64,000 bases of DNA, from contig FCOD02000007.1 of the NCBI GenBank assembly GCA_001544655.2, positions 186,001 through 250,000 of the forward strand, in the 5' to 3' direction. Shown piece after piece: positions 18,329 to 27,000 of the stretch. The position numbers and the translations under genes were made by a program. The notes under the pieces are model-generated. The model was not told the origin of the DNA. It saw only the letters and a program-made list of their open reading frames with translations, and searched no databases. Each line of letters begins with the position of its first letter. Within the stretch, counting starts at the first letter, position 1. Source of the DNA: Caballeronia turbans (GTDB lineage: Bacteria > Pseudomonadota > Gammaproteobacteria > Burkholderiales > Burkholderiaceae).

Positions 18329-18838
18329 CTATCGCGTCGAGATGAGGTGCAGCAGGGCAGGCAGCACGATGACGAGACCGCCGCCGAAGGCGAGCGCCAC
18401 GCCGTACGGAACGCCGCGCGCCGCGGAGAACATCGCGAGCGCGCGCAGCGGCACGAAGCGCTGAGACGGATTCATGTTGCGGGTGGCGAGACTCACGAGC
18501 GACACCACGGTCCCGATCACGGAGATGAGCGTCAGCGTGGCGAGCGAAAGACCGAATCCCACCCAGAGAAAGATGACGGAAGCGAGCTTGGCGTCGCCAC
18601 CGCCGAGCATCCGCGCGACGAACAGGACCGCGCAGGCCAGAAACACGACGACTGCAAGCAGCAGATGCGAGATCACATCGTCGAGCGACATGCCGGCGAT
18701 GAGCGCATCGACGAAAAAGAGTGCACCGATCGAGAGGACGATGCTCGTCGGCAGACGTCGGGTGCGTACGTCGATGACAGCGAGCCAGAGTAGGGCGCCC
18801 AGCACGACAAGACGAATGACGAGAGACGGTACGGTCAC
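18329..18838 (-). CDS. cpaA: CpaA/TadV prepilin peptidase
   Basis: A 169-residue polytopic A24 aspartic peptidase that trims the Flp prepilin and pseudopilins. The two catalytic Asp residues are visible: D23 in AVIDVRTRRLP and D82 in the GGGDAK motif. As usual for TadV, it lacks the N-methylation domain of long PilD peptidases. It follows flp after a 70-base gap that contains a strong hairpin. Confidence 0.92.
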   Translation of the reverse strand: MTVPSLVIRLVVLGALLWLAVIDVRTRRLPTSIVLSIGALFFVDALIAGMSLDDVISHLLLAVVVFLACAVLFVARMLGGGDAKLASVIFLWVGFGLSLATLTLISVIGTVVSLVSLATRNMNPSQRFVPLRALAMFSAARGVPYGVALAFGGGLVIVLPALLHLISTR

Positions 18839-18868
18839 GATGGACTCGATTCGGTTAGGCCATACAGG

Positions 18869-18894
18869 GGTCCGGGCGTTTGACGGCCCGGACC
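18869..18894 (-). terminator. Stem-loop between flp and cpaA (attenuator or mRNA-stabilising hairpin)
   Basis: On the minus strand GGTCCGGGC pairs perfectly with GCCCGGACC around an 8-base loop, starting 15 bases after the flp stop. No T-run follows, so partial read-through or 3'-end protection is more likely than full termination. It fits the need for far more pilin than assembly proteins. Confidence 0.7.
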
Positions 18895-18908
18895 TGATGC
18901 TCGACTGC

Positions 18909-19088
18909 TTAGGCGCCTGCCGCGCTCTTAACCTTGGTGGTCAGGTTGGTGAAAATGTCCGAGAGGTTGGTGCTGAAGGTCGAGCCGACCAAGGTCAGTG
19001 CGACCACGACGATGCCGGCGAGGATGGCGTATTCCATGGCGCTGACGCCACGTTCGTCGCGCACGAAGGCTTTCAGAAGTTTTTGCAT
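18909..19088 (-). CDS. flp: Flp/Fap-type pilin
   Basis: A 59-residue prepilin: MQKLLKAFVRDERG leader, then VSAMEYAILAGIVVVALTLV. Cleavage after G14 leaves the Flp signature with Glu-Tyr at +5/+6. The C-terminus ends NLTTKVKSAAGA. The start is supported by AAGGAAG six bases upstream. It is the first gene of the pilus operon and encodes the major subunit of the adhesive Tad pilus. The stop is TAA, at 18909-18911. Confidence 0.95.
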   Translation of the reverse strand: MQKLLKAFVRDERGVSAMEYAILAGIVVVALTLVGSTFSTNLSDIFTNLTTKVKSAAGA

Positions 19089-19462
19089 ATTGCTTCCTTG
19101 ATGAGTGAGAGTCGGGTTTGCAGTGCCAGGGGGAAGTGCTTACCGTTTGGATCATATCCATGGCCGCCCAGGCCAAACGCGAGAACAAAAGGCAGAACAG
19201 GCCTCAATTTGAAACGACCTGGGTGATATGGATAAGCGCGTTAACGGCAAGGGCTTGACGGGCTTTAATCGATTCGAACAAATGCGCCCCGAACCGGACG
19301 ATTTCGCGGAAAAAGCGCACTGTTTGTCCACCCGCAAGCGATTGCGCGGCATCCCAGACAGCGATGCGACCGGTGCACTCGCTGTTGCGCGCACAGGCCG
19401 CGATGTGGGCACGCACGTTGCTCGCGCGTCAAGGGCCAGTCCACTTCATATGGAGGTCCGAC
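19089..19462. other. Intergenic region carrying promoters for flp (minus) and the DUF6496-like gene (plus)
   Basis: This 374-base stretch has no convincing gene. It must contain the Tad operon promoter. One plausible plus-strand promoter for the downstream basic protein is TTGACG at 19255-19260 with ACAAAT 17 bases later. A near-dyad TGGATCATATCCA lies near 19147-19159. I looked for a sigma-54 pattern (TGGCAC, 5 bases, TTGCA) upstream of flp and did not find one. Confidence 0.45.
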
Positions 19463-19960
19463 ATGCCCGAAAAGAAAACCCTCGAGCGCGCAGCGAAGGC
19501 GAAGCGCGCAGGCAAGTCCCCGAGCACGCAGGCGGGTGCGTTCGTGAAGGAGCAGATCGATCACATTCGCGAAGGCAAGCACGGCGCGAAGTCGGCGAAG
19601 CAGGCCATCGCGATCGGGCTGTCCGAAGCGCGTCGCTCGGGCGTGAAGACGAAGGCGCCGAAGAAGGGCACGACGTCCGAGGCCACGCGCAAGAAGGCCG
19701 CGCAGGACACGAAGGCCGCGCATCGCACGAAGCGAAGCCCGAGCACCGAGTCGAAGGCGAAGCGTTCAGCCGTGTCCACGCGCGTGCTCAAACGCGAAAG
19801 CACCAAGGCCGCTTCGCACAAGTCCCTGTCGCGTCAATCGCACGCGGCTGCGAGCCGGCGCTCGGCGGCGGATCGGTCAGCGGCGGCGAAGAAAGGCTGG
19901 GCGACGCGACGCGCCCGTGCCGCCGGTGCATCGAAGGGCACGCGTCACGCGTCGCGTTGA
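19463..19960 (+). CDS. DUF6496-type basic Ala/Lys-rich protein
   Basis: A 165-residue very basic protein. Residues 1-60 (MPEKKTLERAAKAKRAGK onward, then EQIDHIREGKHGAKSAKQAIAIGLSEARRSGV) match a family found in many proteobacteria. The rest is a low-complexity Lys/Ala/Ser/Arg tail resembling histone H1-type or nucleoid-associated tails. Function is unknown; DNA binding is inference from composition. The start is set by GGAGG six bases upstream of ATG 19463. Its 3' end overlaps the convergent LysR gene by 16 bases. Confidence 0.82.
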   Translation: MPEKKTLERAAKAKRAGKSPSTQAGAFVKEQIDHIREGKHGAKSAKQAIAIGLSEARRSGVKTKAPKKGTTSEATRKKAAQDTKAAHRTKRSPSTESKAKRSAVSTRVLKRESTKAASHKSLSRQSHAAASRRSAADRSAAAKKGWATRRARAAGASKGTRHASR

Positions 19961-20862
19961 GCGGGAAGCATCCGCGCGAACGAAACGGCCATCGTTGCCA
20001 GTTCTTGCGCCGCGGGCGTGAGAGGGACGCCCGCGCGCCGCAGCAGACATACCGGCGTTTTCGCGGCGCGCTCGGCGATAGGCACGATCTCGACGTGCTC
20101 CCGGAAGAACGGATGCCCGGCGAGGCTCGCGGGTTCCAGACCGATATAGTCGCTCGACGCAATGCAGTGCAGGGTGTCGAACACGGCTTCGGTCGTCGCG
20201 GCGATGCGCGGCGGCGCGAGCTTCGCGTGCTCGAAGAGCGCCGACAGCTTGTTGCCCAGCGCACCGCCGCCGCGTTGCCGCGTGCTGACCCATTCCGCGT
20301 CCTGGAGGGCGCGCAGCGAGCGCGCACGCCCGAGCGGATGCCCGCGCCGCGCGATCACCGCGACTTCGGTGTCGAAGAGCGGGGTGGCGTCCATGTCGTG
20401 GATGTCGGCATCGGGGGAGATCAGGGCGAGCGCGAAGTCGAGGCTGCCGTCGCGAACCCATGAAGTCAGCATCCGCGACGTCGCGCTCGTCAGATGCACG
20501 TCGATGCGCGGACAGCGCTCGCGATAGCTCGCGAGCAGCGCGGGAAAGAGGCGCATCGTCGCTTCCGCGGCGAGGCCGAGCGCAACGCGGCCCGTCAGTT
20601 CGCCGCGCAACTGGCGCATTTCTTCTTCGGTCTTTCTGCACTCGCCGAGAATCAGGTCGGCGCGCAGACGCAATCGCTCACCGACCGGCGTCAGGCGCGC
20701 GCCGCGCACGTCCCGCTCGAACAGCGGCCCGCCCGCGAGCGTCTCGAGCTTCTGCAATTGCTGGGTGATGCCGCTTTGCGCGACATCGAGCCGCCGCGCG
20801 GCCGCACGCACGCTGCCCGCCTCGGCAACGGCGACGAACATGCGCAATTGCGTCAGAGTCAT
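19945..20862 (-). CDS. LysR-family transcriptional regulator
   Basis: A 305-residue regulator. The winged-helix domain covers residues 1-60 (MTLTQLRMFVAVAEAGSVRAAARRLDVAQSGITQQLQKLE) and the periplasmic-binding-like effector domain covers about 90-295. It is divergent from a solute-binding protein and an M14 deacylase, which it most likely controls. ATG 20862 is chosen for the canonical LysR opening; an ATG at 20907 would add 15 atypical residues. The effector may be the transported ligand. Confidence 0.9.
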   Translation of the reverse strand: MTLTQLRMFVAVAEAGSVRAAARRLDVAQSGITQQLQKLETLAGGPLFERDVRGARLTPVGERLRLRADLILGECRKTEEEMRQLRGELTGRVALGLAAEATMRLFPALLASYRERCPRIDVHLTSATSRMLTSWVRDGSLDFALALISPDADIHDMDATPLFDTEVAVIARRGHPLGRARSLRALQDAEWVSTRQRGGGALGNKLSALFEHAKLAPPRIAATTEAVFDTLHCIASSDYIGLEPASLAGHPFFREHVEIVPIAERAAKTPVCLLRRAGVPLTPAAQELATMAVSFARMLPAQRDA

Positions 20863-20983
20863 ATCCACGCTCGGCGTCTCCGTCGGGTGATCTCGAAAAG
20901 TGATCATGATAAGCAAAATGCGTCTTTTTGAGAGCGTCTTGCGCTCGTACCATCGGTGGCACCAAAACGGAGACGCCGCCTTC

Positions 20984-21754
20984 ATGTACAGACTCAGCTC
21001 ACTCTTCCTGGCCGCCGCGCTCGTCGCGGCCGCGCCGCTTCAGGCGAAAGATGCCGACGCCCTGCGCCTTGGCATCGATCCCGGCTATCCCCCGATGGAC
21101 GTGAAGACGCCCGACGGCCACGTCGCGGGTTTCGACGTCGATCTCGGCGATGAAATCTGCCGCCGCATCGCGATGCGCTGCCAGTGGGTGGAACTCGAAT
21201 TCTCGGGGATGATTCCCGCGCTGCAGGCACGCAAGATCGACGGAATCATGTCGTCGATGGCGATCACCGACAAGCGCATGAAGCAGATCGCGTTTTCCAC
21301 CAAGCTCTTTCAGTTCCGCTCGCGCCTGATCGCGAAGCAGGGCACGCCGCTCACGGCGAGCGCGCAGGGCTTGCGGGGCAAGCGCATCGGCGTGCAGAGC
21401 GGCAGCCAGTTCGAAACCTACGCGCTGAAAAACTGGCAGCCGGGCGGCGTCGAGGTGGTGTCGTATCAGAGCATGGAAGGCGTGCTGAACGACCTGAGCG
21501 CGGGACGCATCGACGCCGCGCTGCTCGGTTCGGTGGAAGCGGAGCACGGGTTCCTGAAGACGCCGCGCGGCGCGGGCTTCTCGTTCGTCGGCGAGCCGCT
21601 TTCGATGGGCGATCACGGCGTCGGCATGGGCCTGCGCCAGGACGATACGGCGCTCAAGGCGAAAGTCGACAAGGCCGTGAACGACATGCGCGCCGACGGC
21701 ACGTATCAGAAGATCGCGCGCAAGTACTTCGACTTCGACGTGTACGGCGACTGA
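20984..21754 (+). CDS. Amino-acid-type ABC transporter solute-binding protein
   Basis: A 256-residue periplasmic protein of the HisJ/ArgT type (SBP family 3). The signal peptide MYRLSSLFLAAALVAAAPLQA is cleaved before KDADALRLG. The mature part has GIDPGYPPMDVKTPDGHVAGFDVDLGDEICRR and the ligand-binding segment DGIMSSMAITDKRMKQIAFS. ACGGAG lies upstream of ATG 20984. No permease or ATPase is adjacent, so it either uses a distant transporter or works as a sensor. Divergent from a LysR regulator and 10 bases before the M14 gene. Confidence 0.92.
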   Translation: MYRLSSLFLAAALVAAAPLQAKDADALRLGIDPGYPPMDVKTPDGHVAGFDVDLGDEICRRIAMRCQWVELEFSGMIPALQARKIDGIMSSMAITDKRMKQIAFSTKLFQFRSRLIAKQGTPLTASAQGLRGKRIGVQSGSQFETYALKNWQPGGVEVVSYQSMEGVLNDLSAGRIDAALLGSVEAEHGFLKTPRGAGFSFVGEPLSMGDHGVGMGLRQDDTALKAKVDKAVNDMRADGTYQKIARKYFDFDVYGD

Positions 21755-21764
21755 GGATTTCTCG

Positions 21765-22892
21765 ATGCAAACCAGACGCCATTCACTCGTTTCCACGACG
21801 CTCGGCACCTCGCGCGAGCTCGTCAGCTTTCATTTCGGCGACGCGAAGCGCGACGGCGAGAAGGTCTACATTCAGGCGTCGTTGCACGCCGACGAAACGC
21901 CCGCGATGCTCACCGCATGGACGTTGAAGAAGCGGCTCGCCGCGCTCGACGCCGAAGGCCGCGTGCGCGGTGAAATCGTGCTCGTGCCGGTGGCGAATCC
22001 GATCGGTCTGTCGCAGCATGTGCTCGGGCAATTTCTCGGGCGCTTCGAGGCGAACAGCGGCCACAACTTCAACCGCAGCTTTCCGATGCCGCCCGCCGCG
22101 GCGTTGATCGAGCGCGTGGGCGCGCATTTATCGTCCGCGGATGCCGCGCACAACGCGCGCCTTGTGCGCGGCGCGCTCGTCGAGATGCTCGGCGAAATGA
22201 CCGCGAAGAACGAATTCGAATCGCTGCGGCTCGCGCTGCTGACGCTGGCGTCACGAGCCGATATCGTGCTCGATCTGCATTGCTCGCTCGAAGCGACGAT
22301 GCACGTTTATACGAGCCCCGCGAGCTGGCCCGCGATCGAGCCGCTCGCGCGCCATCTCGGCGCGAACGGCGTGCTGCTCGCCACCGATTCCGGCGGGCAG
22401 TCTTTCGACGAAGTTCACGCGCTGCTGTGGAACGAACTGCGCGAGCGCCTCGGCGAGAGGACGCCGCTCGGCGCGCCGAATATCGCGGCGACGATCGAAC
22501 ATCGCGGGCAGCGTGATGTCGATTACGACACCGCCGCGCATGATGCCGATGCCATCGTCGATTATCTGATCGCGCGTGGCGTGATCGAGGGCGATGTGAA
22601 GGACGCGCCGCCGCTTGCGCAACCCGCGACGCCGCTTGCGGGCAGCCAGCAGTTGATCGCGCCGGTGAGCGGGATCGTCGTGTATCGGGCGACGGTGGGC
22701 GCACTGCTCAGAGCGGGCGATCCGGTGTTCGATATCGTCGATCCGGTCACCGATGCGGTGACCACCATCGCCACGGATAACGACGGCGTCTTCTACATGC
22801 GCCGCGCGATCCGCTTCGTGTATGCGGGCGCGCCGATGGGGCGCGTGACGGGGAAGAAGGCGATCAGGAGCGGGGTGCTGATCGGGGCGTGA
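21765..22892 (+). CDS. Succinylglutamate desuccinylase/aspartoacylase family (M14) deacylase
   Basis: A 375-residue zinc carboxypeptidase-fold enzyme. The zinc ligands fit H41 and E44 (SLHADETPAML) and H172 (DLHCSLEA), with HNFNRSFP as the substrate-binding Arg region. The C-terminal about 75 residues (LIAPVSGIVVYRATVGALLRAGDPVF) form the beta-barrel domain common to this subgroup. Family members remove acyl groups from N-acylated amino acids. In an operon with an amino-acid-binding protein, it may process an imported N-acyl amino acid. RBS GAGGA overlaps the previous stop. Confidence 0.88.
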   Translation: MQTRRHSLVSTTLGTSRELVSFHFGDAKRDGEKVYIQASLHADETPAMLTAWTLKKRLAALDAEGRVRGEIVLVPVANPIGLSQHVLGQFLGRFEANSGHNFNRSFPMPPAAALIERVGAHLSSADAAHNARLVRGALVEMLGEMTAKNEFESLRLALLTLASRADIVLDLHCSLEATMHVYTSPASWPAIEPLARHLGANGVLLATDSGGQSFDEVHALLWNELRERLGERTPLGAPNIAATIEHRGQRDVDYDTAAHDADAIVDYLIARGVIEGDVKDAPPLAQPATPLAGSQQLIAPVSGIVVYRATVGALLRAGDPVFDIVDPVTDAVTTIATDNDGVFYMRRAIRFVYAGAPMGRVTGKKAIRSGVLIGA

Positions 22893-22990
22893 GGGTCCGG
22901 CGAGCCGCATCGCCAGCGTGTCGAGCGCGCGCTTGCCTTGCTCGCTAGAATGACTGCTCCCTTCCGCGTTCCCCTTCGAGGAGTCTCGCC

Positions 22991-23881
22991 ATGCTGGACT
23001 TCGAACGCCACGCCCGCACGCCGACGCTCGATATCGCCTACGCCGATTCCGGTCCCGCCGATGGCCCCGTCGTCCTCCTGATTCACGGCTGGCCCGACGC
23101 GGCCCGCGCCTGGAACGCGGTCGCCGCACGGCTCAACGAAGGCGGCTATCGCACCATCGTTCCGGAACTGCGCGGCGCGGGCGGCACGCGTTTTCTATCC
23201 GCCGACACCGTGCGCGACGGCTCGGGGGTCGCGCTCGCGCAAGATGCCATCGATCTCGCCGATGCGCTCGGCATCGCGCAATTCGATGTCGTCGGCCACG
23301 ACTGGGGCGCGCGCGCCGCGTACACCCTCTCCGCGCTGTTTCCCGAGCGCGTGCGCCGCATGGCCGCGCTCGCGCTCGCGTATCAGCCGCGCGGCGTCTT
23401 CAAACTGCCGGATTTCTCTCAGGCGCGGCGCTTCTGGTACCAATGGTTCATGTCGCTCGATGGCGGCCCGGACGCCGTCGCCGCCGATCCCAAAGGCTTC
23501 GCGCGCATCCAGTGGGACACGTGGTCGCCGCCCGGCTGGTTCGACGAAGCAGAATTCGCGGCGACGGCGCGCGCCTTCGAGAACCCGGATTGGGTGCCGA
23601 TCACGCTGAACGCGTACCGGCGTCGCTGGCGCAGCGACCAGCCGTCCGATCCGGCGCTCGCGAAACTGTATGCGCGGCTCGCGACGATCGAGCGCATCGG
23701 CGTACCCGCGCTGATGATCCAAGGCGGCGCCGATTCCTGCGATGAACCGGCGAGCTCGGAAGGACAGGACGTGTATTTTCCGGCGGGATACCGGCGCGTG
23801 ATCGTCGATGGCGCGGGGCATTTTCCGCTGCGTGAAGCGTCGGACGCCGTTGCGGATGCCGTCATCGCGCATCTGACGTGA
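22991..23881 (+). CDS. Alpha/beta hydrolase, epoxide-hydrolase/haloalkane-dehalogenase-like
   Basis: A 296-residue hydrolase. The oxyanion region is HGWPD (32-36), the nucleophile elbow is GHDWGA with Asp104, and the catalytic His is H277 in GAGHFPLRE. An Asp nucleophile points to the epoxide hydrolase or dehalogenase branch rather than to Ser esterases. Tyr residues in the cap (e.g. FWYQWFM) fit epoxide hydrolases. RBS GAGGAG precedes ATG 22991. It stands alone, with a LexA-controlled promoter downstream. Confidence 0.88.
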   Translation: MLDFERHARTPTLDIAYADSGPADGPVVLLIHGWPDAARAWNAVAARLNEGGYRTIVPELRGAGGTRFLSADTVRDGSGVALAQDAIDLADALGIAQFDVVGHDWGARAAYTLSALFPERVRRMAALALAYQPRGVFKLPDFSQARRFWYQWFMSLDGGPDAVAADPKGFARIQWDTWSPPGWFDEAEFAATARAFENPDWVPITLNAYRRRWRSDQPSDPALAKLYARLATIERIGVPALMIQGGADSCDEPASSEGQDVYFPAGYRRVIVDGAGHFPLREASDAVADAVIAHLT

Positions 23882-23932
23882 CGGCGGATCAGGCGAGCGT
23901 CTTGCGCACGGATGCGGACACTCGTAGCACGT

Positions 23933-23962
23933 TTGGCGACAACTACTGTATGCGTGTACAGT
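23933..23962 (+). promoter_or_regulatory. Candidate uvrA promoter overlapping the LexA box
   Basis: TTGGCG (23933-23938) and TACAGT (23957-23962) are separated by 18 bases, each matching four of six consensus positions. The LexA box lies in the spacer and overlaps the -10, ideal for repression. Confidence 0.55.
23946..23961. promoter_or_regulatory. LexA (SOS) box upstream of uvrA
   Basis: CTGTATGCGTGTACAG fits the CTGT-N8-ACAG consensus of LexA in beta- and gamma-proteobacteria. It is 97 bases upstream of the uvrA start codon and within the candidate promoter, so uvrA is probably damage-inducible. Confidence 0.85.
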
Positions 23963-24057
23963 ACTGTTCGCTATGGCGGGCGCGCACATCCGAACACTCG
24001 TGCGACCTCGCCCACGGCTTTCAGCGAGCCGCCTAACCTATTGAACCGGTTGAAAAA

Positions 24058-27000
24058 TTGGCATCGAACAACGCAATCCGCATTCGCGGCGCACGTCAGC
24101 ATAACCTCAAGAATCTCGATCTCGACCTGCACACCGGCCAGATGACGGTCGTGACCGGGCCTTCCGGCTCGGGCAAGTCGAGCCTCGTATTCGATACGCT
24201 CTACGCGGAAGGCCAGCGCCGCTACGTCGAGACTTTCAGCGCGTACGCGCGCCAGTTTCTCGACCGGATGGACCGTCCGCAGGTCGATCGCGTGGACGGC
24301 GTGCCGCCCGCGATCGCCATCGACCAGACGAATCCGGTGCGCAGTTCGCGCTCGACCGTCGGCACGATGACCGAGCTCAACGATCACCTGAAGCTGTTCT
24401 ACGCTCGGGCCGCCGAACTGTTCGACAGGAAGACGTCGCAGCGCGTGCGCCACGACACGCCCGAAACGATCTACGCCGAGCTGCTCGAACGCACGCGCGC
24501 CGACGATCCGCGTCTCGCGATCACGTTTCCGGTCGAATTGCCGGATACCGCGAGCGATGAAGAAGTCGAGCAATGGCTGTCCGCGAGCGGCTACACGCGC
24601 GTGCAGGCGAAGCGCCACGTACAGACGGAATCCGGCGCACGGCAGATGCTCGATGTCGTCGCGGATCGCTTTCGCCTGCAGAACACGGAGCGCTCGCGTG
24701 CGCTCGAGGCGATCGAAAGCGCGTTGCTGCGCGGCACCGGCCGCGTCGACATTTACGTGCTGAAGGACGAAGGCGAGCCGGAAATCTGGCGCTTCTCCAC
24801 CGGCTTGCACAGCCCGGAAAGCGATCTGCGCTACGCGGACCCGCAGCCCGCGCTGTTCTCGTTCAATTCGGCGTACGGCGCGTGCGAAACGTGCCGCGGC
24901 TTTGGCCGCGTGATCGGCGTCGATTACGGGCTCGTCATTCCGGACGACAAGAAGACGCTGCGCGAAGGCGCCGTCAAGACGCTGCAAACGCCCGCGTGGA
25001 AAGAGAACCAGGACGATCTCGTGAAGTACGGCGCGAAGGCGGGCATCCGTCTCGGCGTGCCGTGGAAGGATCTCACGCAGGAAGAGCGCGACTGGGTCAT
25101 CAAGGGTTCGCCCGACTGGACCGGCAAGTGGCAGAACCAGTGGTACGGCGTGCAGCGCTTCTTCGACTATCTGGAGTCGAAGGCGTACAAGATGCACATC
25201 CGCGTGCTGCTGTCGAAATATCGCAGCTATACGACGTGCCCGGTGTGCGCCGGCGCGCGCCTGAAAACCGAATCGCTGCTGTGGCGTCTGGGCACGAAGG
25301 AACAGGCCGATGCGGTGCTGTCGCCGTCGGATCGCTTCATGCCGGAAGGCGTCGACTGGACGCGCGCGCAACTCGAGGCGCTGCCGGGCCTCACGGTTCA
25401 CGATCTGATGCTGATGCCGATCGAACGCATCCGCCGCTTCTTCGATTCGCTGACGCTGCCTTCGACGCTGCTCGACGAAGCGCTCAAGCTGCTGCACGCG
25501 GAAGTGCGCACGCGCCTCAAATATCTCTGCGATGTCGGGCTCGGCTATCTGACGCTCGATCGCCAGAGCCGCACGCTCTCGGGCGGCGAAGTGCAGCGCA
25601 TCAACCTGACGACCGCGCTCGGCACGTCGCTCGTGAATACGCTCTTCGTGCTCGATGAGCCGAGCATCGGCCTGCATCCGCGCGATCTGAACCGCATTGT
25701 CGAGGCGATGCACCGGCTGCGCGACGCGGGCAATACGCTCGTCGTCGTGGAGCACGATCCGTCGGTGATGCTCGCGGCGGATCGTCTCATCGACATGGGA
25801 CCGGGACCGGGCGAGCGCGGCGGTCAGATCGTCTACGACGGCGCCCCCGACGACATTCAAACCACCGACACCCTGACGGGCGCGTATCTCGGCGGCCGCA
25901 AGCATGTCGCGCATGCGTCGAACTGGAACCGGCGCGCCGTCGATGCGAACACGCCGCATCTCACGCTCGAAGGCGCGAGCGACCACAACCTGCGGGACGT
26001 GACGGTCGATATTCCGCTGCAACGTCTCGTCTGCGTGACGGGCGTATCCGGCTCGGGCAAATCGACGCTGATTCAGGACGTGCTCGCGCCCGCGCTGATG
26101 CGTCATTTCGGCAAGGCTACGGAAACGCCCGGCGCGTTTCGCGCATTGAAGGGCGCGGAGCATCTGAGCGATGTCGTTTTCGTCGATCAGTCGCCGATCG
26201 GGCGCACGGCGCGCTCGAATCCGGCGAGCTACGTCGGCGCGTTCGATGAAATCCGCAAGCTCTATGCGAAGGCGCCGCTCGCGTTGCAACGCGGCTACAG
26301 CGCGAGCATGTTCAGCTTCAATTCGGGGGACGGACGCTGCCCGACATGCGGCGGCTCGGGCTTCGAGCACGTCGAGATGCAGTTCCTGAGCGATGTCTAT
26401 CTGCGTTGCCCGGATTGCGATGGACGGCGTTATCGCGCTGAAATTCTCGAAGTGAAGATCGAGCGCGGCGGCCGTCAATTAAGCGTCGCCGACGTGCTCG
26501 AACTGACCGTGAGCGAAGCCGTCGATCTCTTCGCCGGCGACAAGGAAGTGCTGCGCGTGCTGCAGCCGATCGTCGATGTGGGTCTCGAATACGTGAAGCT
26601 CGGTCAGCCGGTACCGACGCTGTCGGGCGGCGAGGCGCAGCGACTCAAGCTCGCGGGTTATCTCGCGGAAACGTCGCAAAGCAAAGGCAGCGAACGCCGC
26701 CTCTTCATGTTCGACGAGCCGACCACCGGTCTGCATTTCGACGACATCGCCAAGCTGATGCAGGCGCTGCGGCGATTGCTCGAGCGCGGGCATTCGCTGA
26801 TCGTCATCGAACATAACCTCGATGTGATTCGCGCGGCCGACTGGATCATCGATCTCGGTCCCGAAGGCGGCGATGGCGGCGGTCAGGTCGTGTGCATCGG
26901 CACGCCCGACGACGTGGCCGCGTGCGAGCAGTCGCATACGGGCCGCGCCTTGCTCGATTACGAAGACGCGATGGCGCCCGGCGCGGCGCAAAAGCGCGCG

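Noticed and set aside
19089-19200. Sigma-54 promoter before flp
   Set aside because: TGGCAC occurs but is followed directly by TGCAA; the required spacing to a TTGCA element is not met.
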